The notes beneath the pieces are model-generated. The model was given only the letters and a program-made list of their open reading frames with translations, had not been told where the DNA came from and searched no databases. Source: Halomonas sp. LR3S48 (GTDB lineage Bacteria > Pseudomonadota > Gammaproteobacteria > Pseudomonadales > Halomonadaceae). From it: a DNA stretch of 64,000 nt. The number at the start of each line of letters is the position of its first letter. The first letter of the stretch is position 1. Made by a program: the position numbers and the translations under genes. Location of the stretch: positions 372,001 through 436,000 of the forward strand of contig NZ_CP107009.1 of assembly GCF_025725665.1 (NCBI RefSeq). Reading direction: 5' to 3'. Shown here in pieces: positions 19,211-29,894 of this stretch.

Positions 19211-19227
19211 TGCACCAATTTAGTGCC
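19211..19227. promoter_or_regulatory. NtrC enhancer site 2 upstream of glnA
   Basis: TGCACCAATTTAGTGCC matches TGCAC-N7-GTGCA at 9 of 10 fixed positions. It lies about 150 bases upstream of the sigma-54 -12 element, a normal enhancer distance. Confidence 0.75.
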
Positions 19228-19357
19228 ATGTCGGAGCCCTGATTGGGCTCGCTGAGGCTGGTCGAGCAGGCTTGGTGCAGCTCGAGACAACGCGGTGCAA
19301 ATTCTTTTCCTATAAAAACTGATACTTACTGTTTTGTTGGGCTCGCATGGTGCATGT

Positions 19358-19374
19358 TTGGCATGGCTCCTGCA
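19358..19374 (+). promoter_or_regulatory. Sigma-54 promoter of glnA
   Basis: TTGGCATGGCTCCTGCA fits the -24/-12 consensus: GG at 19360-19361 and GC at 19372-19373, with exactly 10 bases between. Combined with the two upstream NtrC sites this gives nitrogen-controlled transcription of glnA. Confidence 0.8.
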
Positions 19375-19515
19375 TTTGTGTGGGCAGCTCTCCATGCTTG
19401 TGCATGGCGACGTGGGCAGCAAGCCCACCGCGTGTTACAACAGGCGCTGCGATGCAACCAGCGCCAGTGGACTTCAGCCAAACGAATCGAGCCACAGCTC
19501 AAACGGAGGACACAA

Positions 19516-20922
19516 ATGTCAGCCAAGACTCTCGCCCTGATCGAAGAACATGATGTGAAGTGGGTTGACCTGCGCTTCACCGACACGCGGGGCAAGGAAC
19601 AGCACGTGACCATTCCGGCCCGTGACGTCGATGAGGAATTCTTCGAGAACGGCCAGATGTTCGACGGCTCCTCCATCTCCGGCTGGAAGGGCATCAACGA
19701 GTCCGACATGATTCTGCGCCCGGAAGACGGCACCGCCTTCCTCGATCCGTTCACCGAGGATGCCACCCTGGTGCTGCGCTGCGATATCATCGAGCCTGCC
19801 ACCATGCAGGGCTACGAGCGCGACCCGCGTTCCATCGCCAAGCGCGCCGAGGCCTACCTGCAGTCCACCGGTCTGGGCGATACCGCCTTCTTCGGCCCCG
19901 AGCCCGAATTCTTCATCTTCGACGAAGTGCACTGGAAGGCCGATATCGAAGGCGCCATGTACAAGATCACCTCCGAAGAGGGCGCCTGGTCCACCGACCG
20001 TCAGGTCGAGGGCGGCAACCTGGCCCACCGTCCGCGCGTCAAGGGTGGCTACTTCCCGGTGCCCCCGGTCGACAGCTTCCACGACATTCGTGGCGCGATG
20101 TGCAACACCCTGGAAGCCATCGGCCAGACCGTCGAAGTTCATCACCACGAGGTGGCCAACGCCGGACAGAACGAGATCGGCGTCAAGTTCAACACCCTGG
20201 TGAAGAAGGCCGACGAAGTCCAGGAAATGAAGTACGTGATCCACAACGTGGCTCACGCCTACGGCAAGACCGCGACCTTCATGCCCAAGCCGCTGGTCGG
20301 CGACAACGGCAGCGGCATGCACGTGCACCAGTCGTTCTGGAAGGAAGGGCAGAACCAGTTCGCCGGCGACCAGTACGCCGGGCTGTCCGAAATGGCGCTC
20401 TACTACATCGGCGGCGTCATCAAGCATGCCCGTGCCCTGAACGCCTTTGCCAACGCTTCGACCAACTCCTACAAGCGTCTGGTGCCGGGCTTCGAGGCGC
20501 CGGTGATGCTGGCCTACAGCGCCCGCAACCGCTCGGCCTCCATCCGCATCCCGTATACCGCGAGTCCTAAGGGCAAGCGCGTCGAGCTTCGCTTCCCGGA
20601 CCCGACCGCCAACCCCTACCTGTGCTTCGCGGCGATGCTGATGGCCGGTATCGACGGCATCAAGAACAAGATCCACCCCGGCGACGCCATGGACAAGAAC
20701 CTCTATGACCTGCCGCCGGAAGAGGGCAAGAAGGTACCGACCGTGGCGAGCAGCCTGGATCAGGCCCTGGAAGCCCTGGACAAGGATCGTGGCTTCCTCA
20801 CCGAAGGCGGCGTGTTCACCGACGACATGATCGATGCCTACATCGAACTGAAGATGGAAGACGTCGAGCGTATCCGCATGACCACGCACCCGATCGAGTT
20901 CGACATGTACTACAGCTGCTAA
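19516..20922 (+). CDS. glnA: Glutamine synthetase type I
   Basis: Makes glutamine from glutamate, ammonia and ATP; dodecameric cytoplasmic enzyme. 468 residues, standard for GSI-beta. It carries the [13 protein letters not shown] signature and the glutamate/ATP-binding motifs [28 protein letters not shown] and [10 protein letters not shown]397 in NLYDLPPEE is the adenylylation site, so it should be controlled by GlnE as well as at transcription. ATG 19516 is preceded by GGAGGA; the longer open frame upstream is leader. Regulatory sites upstream mark it as an NtrC target, and ntrBC lie downstream. Confidence 0.98.
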   Translation: MSAKTLALIEEHDVKWVDLRFTDTRGKEQHVTIPARDVDEEFFENGQMFDGSSISGWKGINESDMILRPEDGTAFLDPFTEDATLVLRCDIIEPATMQGYERDPRSIAKRAEAYLQSTGLGDTAFFGPEPEFFIFDEVHWKADIEGAMYKITSEEGAWSTDRQVEGGNLAHRPRVKGGYFPVPPVDSFHDIRGAMCNTLEAIGQTVEVHHHEVANAGQNEIGVKFNTLVKKADEVQEMKYVIHNVAHAYGKTATFMPKPLVGDNGSGMHVHQSFWKEGQNQFAGDQYAGLSEMALYYIGGVIKHARALNAFANASTNSYKRLVPGFEAPVMLAYSARNRSASIRIPYTASPKGKRVELRFPDPTANPYLCFAAMLMAGIDGIKNKIHPGDAMDKNLYDLPPEEGKKVPTVASSLDQALEALDKDRGFLTEGGVFTDDMIDAYIELKMEDVERIRMTTHPIEFDMYYSC

Positions 20923-20959
20923 GCTGTCGGGTCCGGCGGTCTTCGCCGGCTCGTACCGA

Positions 20960-20988
20960 GGGGCTCCGCATCGCGGAGCCCCTTTTTT
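20960..20988 (+). terminator. Terminator of glnA
   Basis: A 10-base perfect stem (20960-20969 with 20973-20982) with a 3-base loop and six T directly after. It separates glnA from the DUF4124-ntrBC genes, which therefore need their own promoters. Confidence 0.93.
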
Positions 20989-21086
20989 GTCGTACACTAT
21001 GTTGCGAATGGTTGCGAGGGAACACGTTACTGGCACATCGGTTGGCCGCCAGCGGAGCCGCGGTCGCCGTCTACGGGAGAGTCCTC

Positions 21087-21653
21087 ATGGGCAAGGCGAT
21101 CGTGCTGTGTCTGTTGGGCCTGGCACTCGCTCAGGGTGTGCTGGCCACGACGATCTATCGCACCACCGATGCGCAGGGTAACGTGGTCTTCACCGACGAC
21201 CCCAACCGCGGTGGCGAGCCGGTGGAGCTGGCGCCGCTGACCGTGATCCCGTCACAGGTCGAGGGGCGCCAGTCCGAGCCGCCGCGCGTCGAGGGCGTTG
21301 CCCCACGCATGGGCGAGGCGCCGGGCCAGCCCTTCATGCCCTATGACACCTTCCGCATCCGTTCGCCGGAACACGGCGCGGACCTTCCCGCAAGCTATGC
21401 CGGCAACCTGCAGGTGGAGCTGGCCATCGAGCCGGAGTTGCGTCCTGACCACCGCGTGCAACTGCTGGTCGATGGGCGGGTGAGCCAGACACCCATGCAC
21501 ACCCGCGCCTTCATGCTCAACGATCTCGGCCGTGGCGAATACGTGCTGCAGGCGGAGTTGCTTGATGCCCAGGGGCAGGTGCGTCATCGCAGCCCGCCGG
21601 TCTCTCTTTACGTTCAGCGAGCCAACGTGACGTTGCCGCAGGATGGTGGTTGA
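21087..21653 (+). CDS. DUF4124-domain exported protein
   Basis: 188 residues. Signal peptide (hydrophobic residues 4-17) followed by the DUF4124 core TIYRTTDAQGNVVFTDDP, then a Pro-rich linker and a C-terminal beta-rich part (LQVELAIEPELRPDHRVQLLVDG to YVLQAELLDAQGQVRHRSPPVSLYVQR) resembling an Ig-like fold. The periplasmic role is unknown. ATG 21087 starts at the signal peptide; the open frame before it has no signal. Genes of this family often sit beside ntrB in gammaproteobacteria, as here, without a known link to nitrogen control. Confidence 0.8.
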   Translation: MGKAIVLCLLGLALAQGVLATTIYRTTDAQGNVVFTDDPNRGGEPVELAPLTVIPSQVEGRQSEPPRVEGVAPRMGEAPGQPFMPYDTFRIRSPEHGADLPASYAGNLQVELAIEPELRPDHRVQLLVDGRVSQTPMHTRAFMLNDLGRGEYVLQAELLDAQGQVRHRSPPVSLYVQRANVTLPQDGG

Positions 21654-21978
21654 GCCGAGGCGTCAATCGCAAACTGACCGCGGCGTTCCCCCTGGCTCGC
21701 CTTCCTTGTGCCTCGATGCCCCGAGATGGGGAAGATTGGTGCCTCCTGATTTGGCGCTCGCACCATCGATGCACCATAATGGTGCATAAGAGTTCGCTGC
21801 GGTCGCCCTGAAACGGCGCCCTGCTGCGTCGCCGTGGGTTGGCGCGCTTCTTGCTTGGAATCTTCCATCCAGAGTGCTGCCTGGCTTCGGGGCAGTGGCT
21901 GCGGCGATCCCTGCCGATGCGCCATGACGATGCAAGTAATGCCCCATGCACTCTGCGTTCAACGAGGGAAGGTCGTAA
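21654..21978 (+). promoter_or_regulatory. ntrB upstream region
   Basis: 325 bases with one perfect NtrC palindrome (21770-21786) and nearby GGTGC/GCACC half-sites (about 21738-21743 and 21760-21764). No real gene seen; the open frames here are short or antisense extensions. Confidence 0.6.
21770..21786. promoter_or_regulatory. NtrC binding site upstream of ntrB
   Basis: TGCACCATAATGGTGCA is a perfect palindrome and an exact match to the NtrC consensus. It lies about 195 bases before the ntrB start, pointing to autoregulation of ntrBC. Confidence 0.85.
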
Positions 21979-23017
21979 ATGTATCGACGCCTGATGGAAC
22001 ACCTCACCACGGCGGTGCTGTTGCTCGACCACGAGTTGCGGCTGAGCTGGATGAATCCGGCGGCCGAAGCCTTGCTGGCGGTCAGCCTGGGCCGGGTGAA
22101 GGGACTCAGCCTGGCGAGCCTGCTGGCCGAGGACGACGGTATGGGCGGAGTGCTGGCCAAGGCGCGCGACGACCAGCACCCCTTCACCCAGCGCGAGGTC
22201 AGGCTGGCGCTGGTCGGTGGTGCCGTGGTCACGATCGACTATACGGTGACTCCGCTGTCGACGGTGGAACTGCTGGTGGAGATGGAGCCGCGCGATCGGC
22301 TGCTGCGTATCTCCCGCGAGGAGGCTCTGCTCAACCGCCAGGAGGCGATCAAGGTGCTGTCGCGCGGCCTCGCACATGAGGTCAAGAACCCACTGGGCGG
22401 GATCCGTGGCGCCGCGCAACTGCTGGAGCGCGACCTCGACGACCCCGCGCTGCAGGAGTTCACCCGTATCATCGTCGAGGAGGTCGACCGCCTGCGCGAT
22501 CTGGTCGACAGCATGCTGGGGCCGAACAAGCTGGTGCGCCACGAGCCGCTCAACATTCACAAGGTACTGGAGCGGGTGCGCACGCTGCTGATGGCCGAGA
22601 CCCCGTCGGTGGCCATCGAGCGCGACTACGATCCCAGCCTGCCGGATTTCCCCGGCGACGAAGCCCAGATGATCCAGGCGGTGCTCAACGTGGCCCGCAA
22701 TGCCGTGGAGGCGATGACCGAAGCCGGCACCGAGGCCCCGAGTCTGCTGTTGCGCACCCGGGCACGGCGCCAGTTCACCCTGGGTGCGGAGCGTCATCGC
22801 CTGGTCTGCGAGGTGGCCATGATCGACAACGGCCCCGGCGTTCCCGAGGGTCTTCAGGAAACCCTTTTCTATCCCATGGTATCGGGGCGTGCCGACGGCA
22901 GTGGACTGGGACTGTCCATCGCCCAGGGCATCCTGCACCAGCACCAGGGGCTGATCGAGTGCGATTCCCGCCCCGGCCATACCGAGTTTCGTCTGCTTAT
23001 TCCTTTGGAGAGGCGCC

Positions 23018-23025
<8 letters not shown>
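21979..23025 (+). CDS. ntrB: Nitrogen regulation sensor histidine kinase/phosphatase NtrB
   Basis: Cytoplasmic kinase that phosphorylates NtrC when nitrogen is scarce and dephosphorylates it when PII is bound. 348 residues: PAS domain (about 1-100, with LDHELRLSWMNPAAE), DHp domain with phospho-acceptor H133 in LAHEVKNPLGG, and a HATPase domain with N-box NVARNAVEA, G1 DNGPGV and G2 GSGLGLSIAQ. GAGGGAAGG precedes ATG 21979. Its end overlaps ntrC by 8 bases, so the pair is translationally coupled. Confidence 0.96.
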
Positions 23026-24430
<1,405 letters not shown>

Positions 24431-24552
24431 GAGTCGGCACTGCTCACGCTCCTGTAAAGCACCCGTAAAAGGTAAGCATTAAACGAAAGGCGCATGGCTG
24501 CGAAGCGAGTCGGCTTCGTACAGTCGGGGAAACCCTTGCGCGGCTAACCATC

Positions 24553-25503
24553 ATGCTTGACGCGATCCGAGCACCCCGGCAGGTCCATGTCACCGAAGTG
24601 GGCCCGCGCGACGGGCTGCAGAACGAGAAGGTGTTGCTCTCCACGGCGCAAAAGGCCGAGCTGGTGCGCGCCCTGGTCGCCGCCGGGGTCCGCGAATTCG
24701 AACTGACGTCCTTCGTCAGCCCCCGCGCGGTACCGGCGCTGGCCGATGCTGCGGAGCTGGTGGCCGAACTCCGTGACATCCAGGGCGTGCACTTCTCGGC
24801 GCTGGTGCCCAACCTGCGCGGGGCCGAGCGGGCCCTCGAGGCCGGTATCGACTCGGTGGTGCTGTTCGTCTCGGCTTCGGAAACCCACAACGCCAAGAAC
24901 GTCAATGCCAGCGTCGATGAGTCGCTGGCGAGCTTCGAGCAGGTGGCCCGTCGCCTCGAGGGTAGCGGCATCGAGCTGCGCGGTGCCATCGCCACCTGCT
25001 TCGGCTGTCCCTTCGAGGGCGATGTCGATGTCGCCGCGGTAGGCCGCATTGCCCGTCACTTTGCCGACCTCGGCGCCCGCTACGTATCGCTGGGCGACAC
25101 CACCGGCATGGCCACGCCGCCCCTGGTCGCGGAACGGATCACCCATCTGCGCGAAGTGGTGCCCGGCGTGTCGCCGACCCTGCATTTCCACAACACCCGC
25201 GGCATCGGCCTGGCCAACGTCATGCAGGGCCTTGCGCTCGGCGTCGATCGCTATGAGAGTTCGGTCGGCGGGCTGGGTGGCTGCCCCTTCGCGCCGAAGG
25301 CGACGGGTAACATCGCCAGCGAGGACCTGATCTACCTGCTCAGTGAAATGGGCATCGAGACCGGCATCGACCTGGAGCGGATCATCGAGGCCGCTCAGCT
25401 CGCCACCCGCCTGATGGGGCGCCCTCTGCCGGCCCAGGTCTCCAAGGCGGGGCCACGACTGGCGCTCAGCGACTGCGCGGCGGTGCCCACGGCAAAAGGA
25501 TGA
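24553..25503 (+). CDS. Hydroxymethylglutaryl-CoA lyase family enzyme
   Basis: Cleaves 3-hydroxy-3-methylglutaryl-CoA to acetyl-CoA and acetoacetate, or a close analogue. 316 residues, TIM barrel of the DRE-type metallolyase group. EVGPRDGLQNEK is near residues 15-26 (R19, D20), metal ligands H211 and H213 lie in LHFHNTRG, and the signature VGGLGGCPFAPKATGN contains catalytic C244. It overlaps the CoA-transferase gene by ATGA and is followed by a TTT transporter, not by leucine-degradation genes such as liuABCD. This suggests it serves catabolism of an imported acid rather than leucine; citramalyl- or isohexenylglutaryl-type substrates cannot be excluded. Confidence 0.88.
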   Translation: MLDAIRAPRQVHVTEVGPRDGLQNEKVLLSTAQKAELVRALVAAGVREFELTSFVSPRAVPALADAAELVAELRDIQGVHFSALVPNLRGAERALEAGIDSVVLFVSASETHNAKNVNASVDESLASFEQVARRLEGSGIELRGAIATCFGCPFEGDVDVAAVGRIARHFADLGARYVSLGDTTGMATPPLVAERITHLREVVPGVSPTLHFHNTRGIGLANVMQGLALGVDRYESSVGGLGGCPFAPKATGNIASEDLIYLLSEMGIETGIDLERIIEAAQLATRLMGRPLPAQVSKAGPRLALSDCAAVPTAKG

Positions 25504-26711
25504 ACATGACGAATCCAACAGCCCAGGCCGCAGGAAGCCTGGAGGGCATCCGCGTGATCGACCTCACGCGGGTCATCTCGGGGCCGTTTTGCACCCAGAT
25601 ACTGGGCGATCACGGCGCCGAGGTGATCAAGGTCGAACCGCCGGAACGCGGCGATGTCGTGCGCTCCCAGGGCAACATCGTGAACGGTTTCAGCTGGTAT
25701 TTCGCCCAGTTCAACCGCAATAAGCGCTCTCTGACGCTGGATCTGCGCAGTGAAGAGGGCAAGGCGCTACTGGCCCGGCTGCTGGAGGGGGCGGACGTGC
25801 TGGTCGAGAATTTCCGCCCCGGTGTCATGGCCAAGATGGGCTTGGATGACGAGACCCTGCGCGAGCGCTATCCGCGTCTGGTCGTCGGTCGCATCAACGG
25901 CTTCGGCTCGACCGGACCCTATCGCGATCGGCCCGCCTATGACTTCATCGCCCAGGCCATGAGCGGCTTCATGGGTGTCAACGGCCCCGCCGACGGCGAA
26001 CCCATGCGCGCCGCGCCACCCATCAGCGACATGGTGGCCAGTCAGAACCTGGCCTTCGGTATCTGCGCGGCGCTGGTGCGGCGCGAACGCAGTGGGCGGG
26101 GCGATATCGTCGAGACCGCCCTGACCAATGGGTTGATCGGCATGATGGGTTACCTGGCGGCGGAGTTCTTCGCTACCGGCCGGGTACCGGCGCGCACCGG
26201 TAACGACCATCCCATGCTCTATCCCTACGGCCTGTTTCGCGCCAGCGATGGGGAGGTGGCCATCGCCCCAAGCAACGACATCATGGTCGAACGCCTGCTG
26301 AGGGCGCTCGACATGCTGCATCTGCTCGACGACGAGCGCTTCGCCGACAACACCTGTCGCATGCGCAATCGCGAAGCGCTGCGCGAAATACTGACGCGGG
26401 TCACCGAGCGGCACAGCGTCGACGAATGGATCGCGCATCTCAACCGGGCCGGAGTGCCCTGCGGACGCGTCCACGATCTGCGCGAAACCTTCGAGGACCC
26501 CCAGGTTCAGGCACAGCAAATGAAGATCGAGCTGGACCAGGGGAAATTCGGCCGGATTCCCACTACCGGCTTCCCGGTCAAGATGAGCGAGGCCCCCGCG
26601 GCGGTTCACCGTGTCGTACCGGAACTCGGCGAGCATACTCGCGAGATTCTGCGCGAGCTGGGGGTCGAGGAAGTCGAGATCTCGGCCATGCAGGCACGCG
26701 GTGTTATATGA
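25500..26711 (+). CDS. Class III CoA-transferase (CaiB/BaiF family)
   Basis: Transfers CoA from a donor such as succinyl-CoA to a carboxylic acid. 403 residues, with GIRVIDLTRVISGPFCTQILGDHGAEVIKVEPP at the N terminus, the AYDFIAQAMSGFM segment, and D177 in PPISDMVA as the likely catalytic aspartate. ATG 25500 overlaps the lyase stop; a second ATG at 25506 is possible. Coupled to an HMG-CoA-lyase-type gene it plausibly makes the CoA ester that the lyase cleaves, as in human SUGCT-type HMG:succinyl-CoA transfer. The acid itself is inferred, not shown. Confidence 0.88.
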   Translation: MNMTNPTAQAAGSLEGIRVIDLTRVISGPFCTQILGDHGAEVIKVEPPERGDVVRSQGNIVNGFSWYFAQFNRNKRSLTLDLRSEEGKALLARLLEGADVLVENFRPGVMAKMGLDDETLRERYPRLVVGRINGFGSTGPYRDRPAYDFIAQAMSGFMGVNGPADGEPMRAAPPISDMVASQNLAFGICAALVRRERSGRGDIVETALTNGLIGMMGYLAAEFFATGRVPARTGNDHPMLYPYGLFRASDGEVAIAPSNDIMVERLLRALDMLHLLDDERFADNTCRMRNREALREILTRVTERHSVDEWIAHLNRAGVPCGRVHDLRETFEDPQVQAQQMKIELDQGKFGRIPTTGFPVKMSEAPAAVHRVVPELGEHTREILRELGVEEVEISAMQARGVI

Positions 26712-26808
26712 GCTAATCTGCAAGAGGCGCCGAGCCGAGGCTTCGGCGTGGCTATACCTACCACAACACGGCACAACAGAGACACAACAACAAACGAGGG
26801 ACACGACA

Positions 26809-27804
26809 ATGCGCACCATCAAGCACGCTCGCCACGGTCTCGCCGCTTCGGCCCTGCTGGGGCTGGGCCTGGCCATCAGCTCACCGAGCCAGGCACTGCC
26901 GATCAGCGAATGCATTGCCCCGGCCGACCCCGGTGGCGGCTGGGACTTCACCTGCCGCTCGGTCGCCAAGCTGCTGCGCGAACTGGAGCTGACCGACCGT
27001 GCCGTACAGGTTACCAACATGCCGGGCGGCGTGGGGGCCGTGGCGTTCTCCAACGTCGCCAGCAGTCGCGCCGACGATAGCAACCTGATCGTGGCGACCA
27101 GCACCGTGGGCATGACCCAGATCGCCCAAGGGCAGTACCCCGGCGACGCCGACACCATGCGCTGGCTGGCCATGCTGGGCACCGATGTCGGGGTGATCCT
27201 GGTCGACGATGAGAGCCCCTTTGAGTCCCTCGAGCAGCTGCTCGACGCCATGGTCGAGGATCCCGCTGCCGTTGCCATGGCCGGCTCGAGTGGCGCCGGC
27301 GGCTGGGACCATATCCGGGCGCTGCTGCTGGCCAAGGAGGCGGGCATGCCGGCCGATCAGATGGCCAGCGTGCGCTGGGTGCAGTTCGACGGCGGCGGCC
27401 CGGCCGTGACCCAGATGATGGGGGGCCACGTCGACATGGTCTCCACCGACCTCGGCGAGATCGCCGGCTTCATCGAGTCCGGCGACGTGCGGGTGCTGGC
27501 GGTGCTGTCCGACGAACCGCTGCCCGAACCCTTCGGCGACCTGCCCACCGCGGTGTCCCAGGGCTATGACGTGACCGGCTACAACTGGCGTGGCTTCTAC
27601 ACCGGAGGAGACGTCTCCGACGAGGACTACGCGGAGATGGTCGAGACCCTCGAGACGCTCTACCAGAGCGACGAGTGGCAGGAGACCGCCCAGCAGAACG
27701 GCTTGGTGCCGCTATGGCGTGGCGGCGACGAGTTCATCGACTACGTACACGAGACCATCGACGAGGTCGAGGCTGTCTCGCGCGAGATCGGTGTCATCGA
27801 GTGA
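26809..27804 (+). CDS. tctC: Tripartite tricarboxylate transporter substrate-binding protein (TctC/Bug family)
   Basis: Periplasmic receptor of a TTT system, 331 residues. Signal peptide with hydrophobic residues 11-24 and SQA cleavage near 29. Family landmarks are CIAPADPGGGWDFTCRSVAKLL, NMPGGVGAVAFSNVA and YNWRGFYTGG. ATG 26809 begins at the signal peptide; the upstream open frame is unrelated. It lies about 100 bases after the CoA-transferase gene and overlaps tctB by GTGA. Likely ligand is a di- or tricarboxylate handled by the upstream enzymes. Confidence 0.92.
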   Translation: MRTIKHARHGLAASALLGLGLAISSPSQALPISECIAPADPGGGWDFTCRSVAKLLRELELTDRAVQVTNMPGGVGAVAFSNVASSRADDSNLIVATSTVGMTQIAQGQYPGDADTMRWLAMLGTDVGVILVDDESPFESLEQLLDAMVEDPAAVAMAGSSGAGGWDHIRALLLAKEAGMPADQMASVRWVQFDGGGPAVTQMMGGHVDMVSTDLGEIAGFIESGDVRVLAVLSDEPLPEPFGDLPTAVSQGYDVTGYNWRGFYTGGDVSDEDYAEMVETLETLYQSDEWQETAQQNGLVPLWRGGDEFIDYVHETIDEVEAVSREIGVIE

Positions 27805-28274
27805 GTGAACCTGGGCTGAACACGGATCAGGTCTCGGGCGCCGTCGCCGACCGTATCGCCGGCGTCGTGTTGCTGCTGATGGCGGTGGGGGCGTGGTGGT
27901 ATTCGCACACATTCCCGGCCGGCTTCGGCCAGGTCGTGGGGCCCGGGGCCTTTCCGCGGCTCGTCAGCGTGCCGATGGGCCTGTTCGCGGCCTATCTGGT
28001 GATACGCCCCGGGGTCAATCAGCGCTGGCCGCAGCGCGCCGCCCTGCTCAGGCAGGGGGCGGCGTTGCTGCTGCTCGGCATCTATGCGGGCTTCCTCAAG
28101 CCGCTGGGCTTCCTGCCCGCCAGTCTGGTCTGCGTGGTGCTGTTGATTCGTCTGTTCGGCGCGACCTGGAGGGCCTCGCTGGCCTGCGGCGCGCTGCTGA
28201 CGGTCTCGCTCTATCTGCTGTTCGAATTCGCCCTGGGCATGCCGCTACCCAACATGCCGGGCCTCGACTGGTAA
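27801..28274 (+). CDS. tctB: Tripartite tricarboxylate transporter small membrane subunit TctB
   Basis: 157 residues with four hydrophobic helices (about 17-35, 46-62, 77-110 split by a short loop, 120-145). The start is GTG 27801, which overlaps the tctC stop as GTGA; no ATG gives a full-length protein without running into tctC. The short N-terminal cytoplasmic tail VSEPGLNTDQVSG and the family order tctC-tctB-tctA support the call. Confidence 0.88.
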   Translation: MSEPGLNTDQVSGAVADRIAGVVLLLMAVGAWWYSHTFPAGFGQVVGPGAFPRLVSVPMGLFAAYLVIRPGVNQRWPQRAALLRQGAALLLLGIYAGFLKPLGFLPASLVCVVLLIRLFGATWRASLACGALLTVSLYLLFEFALGMPLPNMPGLDW

Positions 28275-28283
28275 GGCGTCTCG

Positions 28284-29777
28284 ATGGATATATTGGCTTT
28301 TCTCGCCCAGGGTTTCGCCGTGGCGCTCGAGCCCCAGCACCTGTTCCTGGCGCTGGTCGGCTGTGCCGTGGGCACGCTGATCGGAGCGCTGCCGGGGCTT
28401 GGCCCGGTCAACGGGGTGGCGCTGATGATCCCGTTGACCTTCAATTTCGGCCTGACGCCGACCGCTGCGCTGATCCTGCTGGTCAGCATCTACTACGGCT
28501 GCATGTACGGCGGGCGGATCAGCTCGATCCTGCTCAACATTCCGGGCGACGAGCCGGCGGTGATGACCACCCTCGACGGCTACCCCATGGCGCTCAAGGG
28601 GCGTGGCGGCGAGGCCTTGGGGCTCTCCGGCGTGGCCTCGTTCGTCGGTGCCACCGTGGCGACCATCGGGCTCACCCTGTTCGCCCCATTGCTGGTGGGG
28701 TTCGCAATCCGCTTCGGGCCGGCCGAGTACTTCGCCCTGTTCGTGCTGGCCTTCGCCACCATCGGTGGGGTGACCAGCGGCAGCCTGGTGAAGAGCTTTC
28801 TCGCGGCCTGCCTGGGCCTGTTGCTGGGCACCGTGGGCATCGACTCGGTGAGCAGCGTGCCACGCTACACCTTCGGCTGGTACGAACTCTATGACGGCAT
28901 CGATTTCATCGTCGCCCTGGTCGGGTTGTTCGCGATCTCCGAGTGCCTGGTGTTTCTCGAGGACACCCGCGGCAGCAACAAGCCGACCCTCAAGGTAGGC
29001 TCGGCGATACCCGGCATTCGCAGCGCCTGGAAATGTGCACCGACCATCGGCCGCAGCTCGTTCATCGGTTTCGTCGCCGGCGTGCTGCCGGGTGCCGGCG
29101 CCGCGCTCGGCAGCTTTCTTTCTTATACCCTGGAGCGCCGCTGGCTGGGACGTCGCGGCACCTTCGGCCAGGGCGACCCGCGCGGCGTGGCGGCGCCCGA
29201 AGCGGGCAACAACGCGGCGGCCGGCGGTGCGCTGATTCCCATGCTGTCGCTGGGCATTCCCGGCAGCGGCACCACGGCCATTCTGCTGGCGCTGCTGTTG
29301 TCGATGAACATCACCCCCGGGCCGCTGTTGTTTTCGCAGCAGCCGGAAATGGTCTGGGGGCTGGTGGCGGCACTGTTCATCGGCAACGTGATGCTGCTGA
29401 TCCTCAATATCCCGCTGGTGGGGCTGTTCGCCAAGGTGCTGCAAGCGCCCGGCTGGTTCCTGATGCCGATGGTGGTGATGGTGGCCTTCGTCGGCGTCTA
29501 CTCGCTGAGCAACAGCGCCTTCGATCTCTACATGATGCTGGCCTTCGGCGTGCTCGGCTACGTGCTGCGCAAGCTGGAGATGCCCGCCGTGCCGGTGGTG
29601 CTGGGCCTGCTGCTGGGCGGGCAGATGGAGTACAACCTGCGCCGTGCCATGTCGATCTCCGGTGGTGACTGGAGCATCCTGTGGAACAGCGGCATCACCA
29701 TCGGTATCTACGCCTTCGCCATCACCCTGATCGTGGCCGGGTTGGTCTATAGCGCGATGGTTCGACAGCGGACCTAG
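28284..29777 (+). CDS. tctA: Tripartite tricarboxylate transporter large membrane subunit TctA
   Basis: Main permease of the TTT system, 497 residues and about 12 helices. Conserved family segments are GTLIGALPGLGPVNGVALMIPLTF (near 30-55), YYGCMYGGRISSILLNIPGDEPAVMTTLDGYPMA and the second GALPGLG-like repeat FVAGVLPGAGAALGSFLSY, with GIPGSGTTAILL further on. It begins 9 bases after tctB. Works with TctB and TctC in Na+- or H+-driven uptake of a carboxylate. Confidence 0.95.
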   Translation: MDILAFLAQGFAVALEPQHLFLALVGCAVGTLIGALPGLGPVNGVALMIPLTFNFGLTPTAALILLVSIYYGCMYGGRISSILLNIPGDEPAVMTTLDGYPMALKGRGGEALGLSGVASFVGATVATIGLTLFAPLLVGFAIRFGPAEYFALFVLAFATIGGVTSGSLVKSFLAACLGLLLGTVGIDSVSSVPRYTFGWYELYDGIDFIVALVGLFAISECLVFLEDTRGSNKPTLKVGSAIPGIRSAWKCAPTIGRSSFIGFVAGVLPGAGAALGSFLSYTLERRWLGRRGTFGQGDPRGVAAPEAGNNAAAGGALIPMLSLGIPGSGTTAILLALLLSMNITPGPLLFSQQPEMVWGLVAALFIGNVMLLILNIPLVGLFAKVLQAPGWFLMPMVVMVAFVGVYSLSNSAFDLYMMLAFGVLGYVLRKLEMPAVPVVLGLLLGGQMEYNLRRAMSISGGDWSILWNSGITIGIYAFAITLIVAGLVYSAMVRQRT

Positions 29778-29832
29778 TGCATAGGTGAAAAGCGCCTGCA
29801 CTCGGCGGCTTGCTTGCGCAGCCTGGCTTCGA

Positions 29833-29846
29833 TTGTCGCAGATCAA
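29833..29846. promoter_or_regulatory. FNR/Dnr-like box upstream of nirK
   Basis: TTGTC-GCAG-ATCAA matches the FNR/CRP-type TTGAT-N4-ATCAA pattern at 8 of 10 fixed positions. It lies about 138 bases before the nirK start, farther than the second box. Confidence 0.5.
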
Positions 29847-29867
29847 GTTTCCGCTCATGGCTCCCTC

Positions 29868-29894
29868 GGAAGCCGTAGGCTGGAAGCGGCTTCC
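29868..29894 (+). other. Hairpin in the tctA-nirK gap
   Basis: Perfect 8-base arms (29868-29875 with 29887-29894). There is no T run, so a terminator for the tct operon is only possible. It abuts the second FNR-like box. Confidence 0.35.

Larger units (their letters stand above)
19165..19515 (+). promoter_or_regulatory. glnA upstream regulatory region
   Basis: 351 bases holding two NtrC-type palindromes, further GGTGCA half-sites (near 19273, 19292 and 19349) and a sigma-54 promoter. It continues to a long leader before the GGAGGA ribosome site (19505-19510). No coding sequence recognised. Confidence 0.75.

Noticed and set aside
28245..29858. 537-codon minus-strand frame across tctA
   Set aside because: Antisense to a clear TctA; composition typical of shadows.
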